Shown here piece after piece: positions 7,076 to 14,756 of a DNA stretch of 32,304 nucleotides (positions are counted from its first letter, which is position 1; the number at the start of each line of letters is the position of its first letter). This DNA is from Bacteroidales bacterium (GTDB lineage Bacteria; Bacteroidota; Bacteroidia; Bacteroidales; F082), in contig JAILBC010000020.1 of assembly GCA_024681295.1 (NCBI GenBank), positions 1-32,304 of the forward strand, read 5' to 3'. Below the pieces are notes generated by a model. The model ran no database searches. It was not told the origin of the DNA and saw only the letters and a list, made by a program, of their open reading frames with translations. The position numbers were made by a program, and so were the translations under genes.

Positions 7076-7513
7076 TTAAAAGTTATGTTTCTCAATATTG
7101 TCGCAGGCACATTTCAGCACGTTGACGAACGTCTTCAGGTCCTCTTCCGGGATGCCTTCGAGGATGTCGTTGATGGCGTCGATGGCCACCCGTTTGGTGT
7201 TGTCCTTCATGGCGAGGCCCGTCTTGGATAACTTGATGTTGTTGACTCGGCGGTCCGCCGAGTCAACAACACGCTGCACCAGGCCTTTCTTCTCCAGGTT
7301 GTCGATAAACTGGGTCACCGAGTTCTTGTCCTTCTGGATGATGTAAGCGATGGTCTGCTGGGTCATCTCACCCTGATTCCAGAGGGCATCCATCACTAGG
7401 AACTGTTCGGCTGTAAGGTTGATCCCCTCTTTCTTGAAGACAGCCGCGATGTGCTTCTTCATTTTGCAGTTGAAGATATTGACCCAAACGCCAGCCTGTT
7501 TAACGAGCATCAT
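7076..7513 (-). CDS. MarR-family transcriptional regulator
   Basis: 145 residues with the winged helix-turn-helix layout of MarR: N-terminal dimerisation helix (FNCKMKKHIAAVFKKEGINL), HTH (MTQQTIAYIIQKDKNSVTQF), recognition and linker (IDNLEKKGLVQRV), wing with the family motif DSADRRVNNIKL, and a C-terminal dimerisation helix. Known members are dimeric repressors that bind palindromes of about 16-20 bp and respond to small phenolic or lipid ligands. The stretch encoding the wing (7237-7271) is itself a perfect palindrome. The gene lies 5 bases downstream of the AONS-like enzyme gene, which it may regulate. The first two codons are both Met; which is used is unclear. Confidence 0.88.
   Translation of the reverse strand: MMLVKQAGVWVNIFNCKMKKHIAAVFKKEGINLTAEQFLVMDALWNQGEMTQQTIAYIIQKDKNSVTQFIDNLEKKGLVQRVVDSADRRVNNIKLSKTGLAMKDNTKRVAIDAINDILEGIPEEDLKTFVNVLKCACDNIEKHNF
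7237..7271. repeat. 35-bp perfect palindrome inside the MarR gene
   Basis: The left arm TGTTGTTGACTCGGCGG (7237-7253) is repeated as its exact reverse complement at 7255-7271, with one base (7254) between. It encodes VVDSADRRVNN, the DNA-binding wing. A palindrome this long in coding DNA is very unlikely by chance. Confidence 0.9.
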
Positions 7514-7518
7514 AGCAC

Positions 7519-8787
7519 TTAATAGTTATAAGGGATACACATGTTGGGCACTTCGGTGCCATCGTAAACGCCTTTGTCGAGTTTTTCCTTAACCTCCTTG
7601 AAGGCGTTGAGGGTGTATTCCACATCCTCCATGCTGTGCGCAGCGGTGGGGATGATGCGGAAGATGATCATGCCCTTGGGGATGACGGGATAGGTCACCA
7701 CCGAGCAGAAGATGCGGTAGTTCTCGCGCAAGTCTTTGGCGATGTTGGTGGCTTGCACCACGTCGCCCTTGACGTGCACCGGCGTGACGCAGGCCTCGGC
7801 GGGACCGATGTCGAAGCCCATGTTACGGAAGCCCTCCTGAAGAGTACGGGTCACCTTCCACAGTTGGGCTCTGAGGCGGTCGCCTTCCTCGCCGCGGATG
7901 ATCTCAAGACGTTTCTCACAGCCTTCCACGATGGCGAGAGGGAGGCTCTTGGCGTACATCTGGGAACGCATGTTGTAGCGAAGATATTCGATGACATGAC
8001 GCGGGCCGGCCACGAAGCCACCGATGATGGCCATGGCCTTGGCATAGGCACCGATGTAGATGTCGATGTCGTCCATCACGCCGAAATGTTCCGAGGTACC
8101 ACGACCAGTGGGCCCCATCACGCCGAAGCCGTGGGCGTCGTCGATGAGGATGCGGAAACTGTATTTTTGTTTCAGTTTGACGATGCCGGCCAGGTCGCCC
8201 AAGGCACCGGTCATACCATACACGCCTTCGGTGATGACGAGGATGCCGCCACCGGTCTTCTCCACCACTTCGGTAGCCACCTGTAGTTTCTTCTCCAGGT
8301 CGCCCATGTCGTTGTGGCGGTATTTGTATTTGTTGCCAAGATGCAGGCGGATGCCGTCGAGCAGGCAGGCGTGTGCCTCGTTGTCATAGACGATGACATC
8401 GTGGGGGCTGGTGAGGGTGTCGATGGTGGACACGATGCCCTGGTAGCCGAAGTTGAAGAGGTAGGCGGCTTCCTTCTTCTCGAAGTCGGCCAGCTCTTTC
8501 TCAAAATGCTCATGCATGCGGGTCTGGCCCGACATCATACGGGCGCCCATCGGAGCGGCGAGGCCCCAGCGGGCGGCACCTTCGGCATCGGCCTTGCGGA
8601 TGGCCGGATGGTTGGCCAGTCCGAGATAATTGTTCAAACTCCAGCAAAGCACCTCTTTGCCATTGAAAACCATACGAGGTCCCAGTTCGCCTTCCAAACG
8701 GGGGAATGCGAAATAACCGTCAGCACGCTCGCGGTATTGTCCAATCGGACCACCCGAGTCTTTGGCTATTCTTTCAAAAATGTCCAT
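7519..8787 (-). CDS. AONS-family PLP acyltransferase (serine palmitoyltransferase-like)
   Basis: 422 residues of the alpha-oxoamine synthase fold, which condenses an amino acid with an acyl thioester, releasing CO2. Visible motifs are LNNYLGLANHP (51-61), NEAHACLLDG (136-145), TEGVYGMTGALGDL (186-199), DDAHGFGVMGPTGRG (216-230) and the PLP lysine K250 in GAYAKAMAIIGGF. Relatives include KBL, BioF, serine palmitoyltransferase and the cysteate acyltransferase of sulfonolipid synthesis. With an SDR divergent from it, a sphingoid or sulfonolipid first step is plausible. BioF or KBL is less so, because no biotin or threonine genes are near. The N-terminus is longer than in BioF and the C-terminus has an extra tail (VPNMCIPYNY). 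It is transcribed from the promoter at 8836-8843 through a heptad-repeat 5'UTR. Confidence 0.85.
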   Translation of the reverse strand: MDIFERIAKDSGGPIGQYRERADGYFAFPRLEGELGPRMVFNGKEVLCWSLNNYLGLANHPAIRKADAEGAARWGLAAPMGARMMSGQTRMHEHFEKELADFEKKEAAYLFNFGYQGIVSTIDTLTSPHDVIVYDNEAHACLLDGIRLHLGNKYKYRHNDMGDLEKKLQVATEVVEKTGGGILVITEGVYGMTGALGDLAGIVKLKQKYSFRILIDDAHGFGVMGPTGRGTSEHFGVMDDIDIYIGAYAKAMAIIGGFVAGPRHVIEYLRYNMRSQMYAKSLPLAIVEGCEKRLEIIRGEEGDRLRAQLWKVTRTLQEGFRNMGFDIGPAEACVTPVHVKGDVVQATNIAKDLRENYRIFCSVVTYPVIPKGMIIFRIIPTAAHSMEDVEYTLNAFKEVKEKLDKGVYDGTEVPNMCIPYNY

Positions 8788-8793
8788 CTTTAT

Positions 8794-8828
8794 AGAATTT
8801 AGAATTTAGAATTTAGAATACAGAATTT
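8794..8828. repeat. Heptanucleotide tandem repeat, AGAATTT x 5 (one degenerate), forming a 5'UTR
   Basis: Five units: three perfect AGAATTT, one AGAATAC and one AGAATTT. On the minus strand the unit is TCTAAAT. The array lies between the -7 box at 8836-8843 and the AONS-like start at 8787, so it makes up nearly the whole leader of that mRNA. Confidence 0.9.
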
Positions 8829-8835
8829 AAAATTA

Positions 8836-8843
8836 CAAAATTA
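8836..8843 (-). promoter_or_regulatory. -7 box for the AONS-like operon
   Basis: Minus-strand TAATTTTG matches TAnnTTTG. A minus-strand TTG at 8864-8866 lies 20 bases upstream, a good spacing for the Bacteroidota -33 element. Confidence 0.6.
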
Positions 8844-8878
8844 GTAAATATATTGATTATCCACAACCTTAGATTTAT

Positions 8879-8886
8879 TACTTTTG
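8879..8886 (+). promoter_or_regulatory. -7 box for the SDR-VOC operon
   Basis: TACTTTTG matches TAnnTTTG, 18 bases before the ATG at 8905. Its position decides the SDR start: a TTG start at 8884 would lie inside the promoter. It is divergent from the AONS-like promoter about 40 bases away, so one regulator could control both. Confidence 0.6.
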
Positions 8887-8904
8887 CAAAAAAGATATGA
8901 GAAT

Positions 8905-9696
8905 ATGTTGAATTTGAAAGGCAAGCATGCCATTGTGACAGGTGGAGGCACGGGAATCGGGCGATCCATTGCCCTACATCTAGCCCAGGAGGGCTGCAAC
9001 CTGATCCTCACGGGGTTGGGCGAGGCCGACCTTGAGAAAGTCAAGGCAGAGTGCGAGGCTTTAGGTGTGAAGGCTTGGGCTAAGGAGACCCGACTCGACG
9101 ATTACAGTTCCATCGACGAGTTTCATGAGTATGTGACTGGACTTGGCGTGGGCATTGACCTCTTTGTGTTGAATGCCGGCATCTCGCAACGCGAGAAGGC
9201 TTTGGACACCGACTTCAGCGTGGATGAGAAGATTCTCAAGATAGATTTTTTGAGTGGCGTCTATCTGGTGAAGAAGTTCGGTGACATGATCAAAGCCTCG
9301 GAACATGTTCAGTTTTCGGTGACCACTTCCCTCTCGGGTTTGTTTGGATTCCCGTTGCGCTCGGCCTACTGCGCCGCCAAGCATGCACTATTCGGTTTCT
9401 ACGAATCACTGGAATTGGAATATCCCAACATCAACGTTACGTTCCTGATTCCAGGGCGCATCAACACGCAGATCAGCAAGAGCGCCTTGATGGGCGACGG
9501 CACAGCCCATGCCAAGATGGATGCGGGACAAGCCAACGGTCTTGATGTGGACAAGTGCGGCGCCATCGCCGTGAGGGCCATCAAGCGGCAGAGACACCGC
9601 AAACTCATCGGCAAGAAAGAATTGTTAATGGCACATATACATAAATGGTGTTTGCCACTCTACTATAGATTATCTAGGAAAATCTCAGCAACATGA
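8905..9696 (+). CDS. Short-chain dehydrogenase/reductase (possible 3-ketosphinganine-reductase-like)
   Basis: 263 residues with the classical SDR Rossmann fold. The cofactor loop is TGGGTGIG (about 13-20), followed by NAG near residue 91 and the catalytic set Ser (TTSLSG), Tyr and Lys (SAYCAAKHALFGFYESLELE). PGRINT after the active site is also typical. The YCAAKHAL.GFYESL segment resembles the DHRS7 / ketosphinganine reductase branch. Together with the divergent AONS-like enzyme this suggests reduction of a 3-keto amine product, but this is inference. The ATG at 8905 is preferred because the upstream TTG falls in the promoter. The stop overlaps the VOC gene start (ATGA). Confidence 0.85.
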   Translation: MLNLKGKHAIVTGGGTGIGRSIALHLAQEGCNLILTGLGEADLEKVKAECEALGVKAWAKETRLDDYSSIDEFHEYVTGLGVGIDLFVLNAGISQREKALDTDFSVDEKILKIDFLSGVYLVKKFGDMIKASEHVQFSVTTSLSGLFGFPLRSAYCAAKHALFGFYESLELEYPNINVTFLIPGRINTQISKSALMGDGTAHAKMDAGQANGLDVDKCGAIAVRAIKRQRHRKLIGKKELLMAHIHKWCLPLYYRLSRKISAT

Positions 9697-10757
9697 AACA
9701 AAAAGTTATCTGTGGAATACAGCAAGTGGGTATCGGAGTCAACGACTTCGTGGAGGCCTGGAAGTGGTATTATGACCACTTCGGATTTGAAGTAAAGATT
9801 GTCGATGACGAGGGTGTGGCGGAGCGCATGCTCCCCTATACGGGAGGCAAGCCCCAGCCCCGTCGTTCAGGTATCGCGGTCAACATCCGTGGCGGTGGCG
9901 GTTTCGAGATCTGGCAGCCCAAAGGGCGCGAACTCAACTATCTGAAAGAGCCAGTCCGTCTGGGCGACCTAGGCATCCTCATCGCCAAGGTCAAGACGGC
10001 TGATATCGAGAAGGCCTACAATACCTTTATCAACGAAGGACTCAACGTGCTCAGCGAGATTCACACCTCCCCCACTGGCTATCGTCATTTCTTCATGAAG
10101 GATCCCTACGACAACCTTTTCCAGATTGAGGAAGACGGTTACGTGTTCGTCGACGAAAAGAAGACCACTGGCGGTGCCAACGGCTCAGTGATCGGGGTAA
10201 GCGACATGGAGCGTTCCCTCCCCTTCTACAGGAAACTATTGGAATACGACAAGGTGGTGTTGGACCAGACGGCCGTTTTTGAAGACCTGCAAAGTCTCCC
10301 GGGAGGAGAGAAAAAGGTACGCCGCGTCATCTTGGAGCGTTCTAAGCCCATCGAGGGACCGTTGTCGGGCATCATGGGCACCTCACGCTTGGAACTCATT
10401 CAGGCCGAGGCTCCTGGCAAGAAACTCTACGAAGGCCGTTATTGGGGCGACCCTGGCTTCATTCATCTCTGCTTCGACGTACGTAACATGGAGGCTGTGA
10501 AGGTCGAGACCGAGGCCATGGGGCATCCCTTTGTGTGCGACAGTGGAGCCGACTTCGGGATGGGCGAGGCCAACGGGCACTTCACCTATGTGGAGGATCC
10601 CGACGGTACTTTGATTGAGTTCGTCGAGACCTTCCGGATTCCGATTATCAAGAAGATTGGTCTTTACCTGAATTTGGCCAAAAAAGACGACCACAAACAG
10701 TTGGGGATCCTCAAGTTGTTGAGGTTCGCCAAGGTCAAACGGGATAATATCAAATAA
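9693..10757 (+). CDS. Tandem VOC-superfamily (glyoxalase/HPPD-like) protein
   Basis: 354 residues with two VOC halves. The first (about 5-155) contains QQVGIGVNDFVEAWKWY, GGGGFEIWQP and DPYDNLFQIEE. The second (about 165-325) contains GVSDMERSLPFYRKLLEYD, FIHLCFDVRN and EDPDGTLIEFVE. Glu and His positions in the second half fit a metal site; the first half has Gln where a His ligand is often found. VOC enzymes include glyoxalase I, epimerases and ring-cleaving dioxygenases, so the reaction cannot be fixed. It is translationally coupled to the SDR, so both probably act on one pathway. A basic C-terminal tail (LLRFAKVKRDN) follows the fold. Confidence 0.82.
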   Translation: MKQKVICGIQQVGIGVNDFVEAWKWYYDHFGFEVKIVDDEGVAERMLPYTGGKPQPRRSGIAVNIRGGGGFEIWQPKGRELNYLKEPVRLGDLGILIAKVKTADIEKAYNTFINEGLNVLSEIHTSPTGYRHFFMKDPYDNLFQIEEDGYVFVDEKKTTGGANGSVIGVSDMERSLPFYRKLLEYDKVVLDQTAVFEDLQSLPGGEKKVRRVILERSKPIEGPLSGIMGTSRLELIQAEAPGKKLYEGRYWGDPGFIHLCFDVRNMEAVKVETEAMGHPFVCDSGADFGMGEANGHFTYVEDPDGTLIEFVETFRIPIIKKIGLYLNLAKKDDHKQLGILKLLRFAKVKRDNIK

Positions 10758-10783
10758 AAAAAGCCGCGTTTCCGCGGCTTTTT
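10756..10783. terminator. Bidirectional intrinsic terminator between VOC gene and ompH
   Basis: An A-run, GCCGCG (10763-10768), a four-base loop, CGCGGC (10773-10778), then a T-run. It works on both strands and separates the convergent VOC and OmpH genes. Confidence 0.9.
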
Positions 10784-10799
10784 CATTCATTCATTCCTA

Positions 10800-11321
10800 T
10801 TATTTCTTGATACCCAATTTAGCCTTCACGTCTTTGGTGACGTCAACGGCGTCGGCACCGATATAAACGGTAGCGCCAGTGGCGGTGTCCAAGATATAGG
10901 TGTAACCCTTTTCCTTACCGATGGTGTTGATGGCGTTCTGGATTTTCTCCAGCAGCGGCTGCAGCAGTTCGGCACGTTTGGCGTCGAAAGCGTCTTCAGC
11001 GTTGGCTTGGAAAGCGGTGATGCGGCTCTCGAGGTCGACAAGTTCCTTCTCCTTGGACTGTTTCACCAGGTTCGACATGGTCTCAGCGTTGGTTTGATAG
11101 TCCTGAAGTTTGTTCTGATACTCGCCATACATGGTCTTGAGCTGCTCCTGAAGCTCATTATAGTAAGCCTCCAGGTTCTTCTCAGCTTTTGCTCTGTCAG
11201 GCATGTCGTTCATGATTTCATTGGTGTTGACATGCGCGATTTTCACGGTTTGGGCGCTGACGAAGCCATTCATGACGAACAGGGCGGCGGCGAGGAAGAA
11301 TACTTTGATGATTTTGTTCAT
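10800..11321 (-). CDS. OmpH/Skp family periplasmic chaperone (copy 1)
   Basis: 173 residues. The signal peptide (MNKIIKVFFLAAALFVMNGF) is followed by the OmpH start motif VKIAHVNTNEIMNDMPDRAK, a long charged coiled-coil (about 40-120) and the closing LLEKIQNAINTIGKEKGYTYILDT motif. Skp-like trimers hold unfolded outer-membrane proteins for the BAM complex. It lies after a second ompH and bamA, the usual Bacteroidota order. It also has its own -7 box at 11365-11372, so it may be expressed separately. Length fits the family. Confidence 0.92.
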   Translation of the reverse strand: MNKIIKVFFLAAALFVMNGFVSAQTVKIAHVNTNEIMNDMPDRAKAEKNLEAYYNELQEQLKTMYGEYQNKLQDYQTNAETMSNLVKQSKEKELVDLESRITAFQANAEDAFDAKRAELLQPLLEKIQNAINTIGKEKGYTYILDTATGATVYIGADAVDVTKDVKAKLGIKK

Positions 11322-11364
11322 TTTACAAATTATTTAATGATTTAATTTTTCCTTTTTGAGGGCG

Positions 11365-11372
11365 CAAAGATA
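11365..11372 (-). promoter_or_regulatory. -7 box for ompH copy 1
   Basis: Minus-strand TATCTTTG fits TAnnTTTG. TTG at 11391-11393 lies 18 bases upstream. The site is in the 81-base gap between the two ompH genes. Confidence 0.55.
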
Positions 11373-11402
11373 CAAAAAACTTCGTTATGGCAACTGGTCC
11401 GA

Positions 11403-12059
11403 TTATTTTTTGGTGTTTCCGCTCTTGGGGGTGATGTTACCCGACTTGGAGCCAGTGTTACCTGATTTTGCGTTGGTGCTTGCAGCGGCGTTGGCGCGTT
11501 TGCGGTCTTCGCGGCGCACGGTCTGCATCACGTTGCTGAGTTGGTCGAGCACGTCGTCGCTGACGTCGACTTTGTCGGAAGCATAGAGGATGGAAGTACC
11601 CGAGGCGAGGTCGAAGATGAAGCTGTAACCTTTGGTCTGGGCGATTTCGGTCAGTGCAGTGTAGATCTTTTCCTGAATGGGTTGAACGAGTTCGGTTTGT
11701 TTCTGATACAACTGTCCATCAGCACCGAAATACTGCATCTGAAGGTTCTTGGCCTCTTGTTCCTTATTGATGATTTCCTGCTCACGGGCGTGTTTTTGGT
11801 CTTCGGAGAGGAGCACCATCTCGGTCTGGTATTTCTTGTACATCTCCGACACCTTAGTGTAGATAGCTTTTATTTCATTTTCCCACTTGGTGGAGAGGGC
11901 GTTGAGTTCTTCCTGGGCATCGGCATATTCAGGGATGTTGCTCAGGATGTAGTCTGAATCGACATATGCAATTTTTTGTCCGCCAATTTGGGCGTAAGTG
12001 CTGAGGGCGCCGCAGCAAACAAGGGCCACCGTCAGAAGTAGTGATTTGAGTGTTTTCAT
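11403..12059 (-). CDS. OmpH/Skp family periplasmic chaperone (copy 2) with repetitive basic tail
   Basis: About 218 residues from the start MKTLKSLLLTVALVCCGAL, a clear signal peptide; an upstream in-frame ATG at 12086 would add nine polar residues in front of it and is less likely. Mature motifs are QKIAYVDSDYILSNIPEYAD, a coiled-coil (about 45-120), and IQEKIYTALTEIAQTKGYSF. Unlike copy 1 it ends in a tail of about 30 residues rich in Lys, Ser, Gly and Asn with three SGN repeats (KSGNT, KSGNI, KSGNT). The tail may extend the tentacle tips or bind another partner. It lies 66 bases after bamA. Confidence 0.9.
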   Translation of the reverse strand: MKTLKSLLLTVALVCCGALSTYAQIGGQKIAYVDSDYILSNIPEYADAQEELNALSTKWENEIKAIYTKVSEMYKKYQTEMVLLSEDQKHAREQEIINKEQEAKNLQMQYFGADGQLYQKQTELVQPIQEKIYTALTEIAQTKGYSFIFDLASGTSILYASDKVDVSDDVLDQLSNVMQTVRREDRKRANAAASTNAKSGNTGSKSGNITPKSGNTKK

Positions 12060-12125
12060 TGTATTATCGTTGTTTATTTGTTTCACGAAAGAGTTACTTC
12101 ATCAATAACCATGCCGATTTCAGCC

Positions 12126-14756
12126 TTAGTCGATCGAGCCTCCGATGGAGAAGTGGAACTGGCTGCCGTTGGCAGTCTTGTCTCCCGGAACCTGGTCGAA
12201 GCCATAGCCCCAGTCAAGGCCCAACAGACCAAACATCGGGAGGTAGATACGGGCACCGACACCGGCAGAGCGGTACACTTTGAAGGGATTGAAGTTCTCG
12301 AATCCCAGCCAACAGTTACCCGCCTCCACAAAGCCCATGGCATAAATGGTGGCTGTGGGGTTGAGCGACAAAGGATAACGCAGTTCCATAGTATATTTGG
12401 TGAAGATGTTACCACCAATGGCAATACCGTTACTACTTTCTGGGGTAAGGGACTCGTTCTTATAGCCCCTCATACCTATAATCTCACGGCTGTCGAAGTT
12501 ATAGTTTCCCAGACCGTCACCGCCAAGATAGAAACGATGGAACGGCGTGGGACCTATCTCCTTGTTATAATAGCCTAGATAACCAAAGCGAACACGGGTC
12601 ATCAACACGAGTTTCTCGTAAAGCTCCGAGTACCAAGCGGCTTTGAACTTCCACTTGTGCATCTCAATCCATTTGTATTTCTCTTCATCCGCCATACTGC
12701 CATAGTCATTATTGGTAAAGAGCGATACGGGAGGAGTGATTTCCAGCGACAGCTGCACCTCCGAACCGTTACGCGGATAGAGCGGCTGGCTCACCGAGTT
12801 ACGACCGATGTTGAAGTTGTAGCTGACCATGTTGTAATAGCCGTTGCCCGTACCGAAGTTGAGAATGCTGGCATAGTTCTTCAAACGATAGTTAATGTAT
12901 GAAACGCCATGGTACAGGGTGAAGTAGTCATCAGGCCAAGTCAAACGTTTGCCTAGGCCCACCGTGGCACCCGTCATACGGAAAAAGCCGAATTTCTCGT
13001 CACTCCTATTATAGCCGTTGCCGTAGTATGACTGGTAGATGGACGTGGTCAGCGAGTTGGGTTTGCGGCCGCCAAGCCAAGGCTCGGTGAATGAGGCGGA
13101 ATAGCCGATATAGCGTGTCCCGTAGGTTGTCAGGTTCAGTGACAGTTTCTGTCCGTCGCCGCCAGGGATGGGCTTCCAAGCATCACCATTGAAGAGGTTG
13201 CGCATGGAGAAATTGTTGAATGAAAGGCCTGCCTGAAGGATAAGCATATTGTAGCCCCATCCTGCGGAGAACGACACTTGGTCGGCGCTGGCTTCTTCAA
13301 CTTGATACTCGATATCGACGGTATTGTCGGTATAATTGGGTTTCACATCAGGCAGGATGGACTCTTGGTTGAAGAATCCCAGGGTGGCGAGTTCACGGAC
13401 GGTACGGGTGACGTCGCTACGGCTGAAGAGCTGACCGGGACGGCTGTACATCTCGCGGATGACCACGAAGTCGTTGGTCTTGGTATTGCCTTTCAGCGTC
13501 ACGTTGCTGATACGTGCCTGTTTGCCCTCATTGAGGCGGATTTCTAGGTCGATGGAGTCGTTCTCCACCTGCACCTCCACGGGGTCGACATGGAAGAAGA
13601 GATAGCCATCGTCCATATAGAGTGAGGAGATATCGAGCGTGGTCTCACTGTAAGTGAGGTTATTATTGAGCAGTTCCCTGTTGTAAACGTCGCCGGGTTT
13701 GATACCCAGAACACCGTTGAGGGTCTCGCTGCTGTATTTGGTATTGCCTGTCCAGTTGATGTTGCGGTAATGATAGAGGCCACCCTCGTCGATGACAAGG
13801 TCGATGCCCAAATCGCCGTCTTCGAGGTTGTACACTGAGTCGCGCACGATGATGGCGTCGCGATAGCCTTTGGCGTTGTATTTGGCGATGATGTTCTGCT
13901 TGTCATCCTCGTAGTTCGACTCAAGGAACTTGGAGCTCTTGAAGATACGGGGGCGGTAGTTCTCATAGAAGTATTCCTCCACATCGGTGATGGCTCTGAG
14001 AGGGTGAAGGGTGACCGCATCGGCGATGGCGTTGACAACGGTGGGTCCCAGCGGGTCAAGGGGGTTGAACACGCCTTTCTGTTTGGTTTCCTTCATTGCC
14101 GAGTAAATGGCCACGTCAGAGAGGTTTTCGTTGCCAATCAGGTTGATCTTTCCGATCTTCACCTTTTTACCTTTATCGACATTGATGATCAAATCCACAT
14201 AGCTTTCTCTCGTGGTATCGGGCACTTGGGTGATTTCGACCACAGCGTTATAATAGCCTTTCTCAGCATAAAAGTTCTCGATGATGCGCCGTGTCTTGGT
14301 CTCCAAATGTTCGGTGGCGATGTCGCCCCGAGAGAGGTTGATCTGGTTGCGGATGTCATCGGCTTCCGACTTTTTGATGCCTTCGAAAGAGAATTTGGAG
14401 ACGCGGGGGCGTTCTTGGACGACAATCTGGAGGAAGATTTTGTCGCTCACGATGTTGGTGGCGTTGATAGCCACGTCATCAAACATGCCTTGGTCCCAGA
14501 TCTTGCGAATCGCCATGGCGATATCGTCGCCAGGGACGGTAATCTCGCTGCCGACTCTAAGGCCGGAGAGCATGGAGAGCACATTGCCATCGACGTACTT
14601 GGCGCCCTCGACGGTGATGCCGGCGATTTCGTATTTCTTAGGGTTGTTGTAGTCGATATCCGAGAGGTCGTCGCCGATTTTGATCTGGGCTGAAGCGAAG
14701 CAACCCACCATCAAAAGGGCGACAAGGAGAATATATTTTTTCATCATGAGCATCAT
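12126..14756 (-). CDS. bamA: Outer-membrane protein assembly factor BamA (Omp85)
   Basis: 876 residues. A signal peptide (KKYILLVALLMVGCFASAQ) is followed by POTRA repeats over about residues 40-460 (YEIAGITVEGAKYVDGNVL, RVSKFSFEGIKKSEADDIR, KVKIGKINLIGNENLSDVA, YHYRNINWTGNTKYSSETL, ARISNVTLKGNTKTNDFV). The C-terminal 16-stranded barrel (about 490-876) follows. BamA folds and inserts beta-barrel proteins and is essential. The region near LGLDWGYGFDQVPG is the conserved end of the barrel. The protein ends GGSID rather than in the usual aromatic after FHFSIG. The first ATG overlaps the uppS stop; MMKKY four codons later is an alternative start. Confidence 0.96.
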   Translation of the reverse strand: MMLMMKKYILLVALLMVGCFASAQIKIGDDLSDIDYNNPKKYEIAGITVEGAKYVDGNVLSMLSGLRVGSEITVPGDDIAMAIRKIWDQGMFDDVAINATNIVSDKIFLQIVVQERPRVSKFSFEGIKKSEADDIRNQINLSRGDIATEHLETKTRRIIENFYAEKGYYNAVVEITQVPDTTRESYVDLIINVDKGKKVKIGKINLIGNENLSDVAIYSAMKETKQKGVFNPLDPLGPTVVNAIADAVTLHPLRAITDVEEYFYENYRPRIFKSSKFLESNYEDDKQNIIAKYNAKGYRDAIIVRDSVYNLEDGDLGIDLVIDEGGLYHYRNINWTGNTKYSSETLNGVLGIKPGDVYNRELLNNNLTYSETTLDISSLYMDDGYLFFHVDPVEVQVENDSIDLEIRLNEGKQARISNVTLKGNTKTNDFVVIREMYSRPGQLFSRSDVTRTVRELATLGFFNQESILPDVKPNYTDNTVDIEYQVEEASADQVSFSAGWGYNMLILQAGLSFNNFSMRNLFNGDAWKPIPGGDGQKLSLNLTTYGTRYIGYSASFTEPWLGGRKPNSLTTSIYQSYYGNGYNRSDEKFGFFRMTGATVGLGKRLTWPDDYFTLYHGVSYINYRLKNYASILNFGTGNGYYNMVSYNFNIGRNSVSQPLYPRNGSEVQLSLEITPPVSLFTNNDYGSMADEEKYKWIEMHKWKFKAAWYSELYEKLVLMTRVRFGYLGYYNKEIGPTPFHRFYLGGDGLGNYNFDSREIIGMRGYKNESLTPESSNGIAIGGNIFTKYTMELRYPLSLNPTATIYAMGFVEAGNCWLGFENFNPFKVYRSAGVGARIYLPMFGLLGLDWGYGFDQVPGDKTANGSQFHFSIGGSID

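Noticed and set aside
8861-8890. Small RNA or tRNA in the divergent promoter region
   Set aside because: The sequence is AT-rich promoter DNA with no cloverleaf or stable fold.
8884-8904. TTG start for the SDR gene at 8884
   Set aside because: It lies inside the TAnnTTTG promoter box; the ATG at 8905 begins the conserved SDR sequence.
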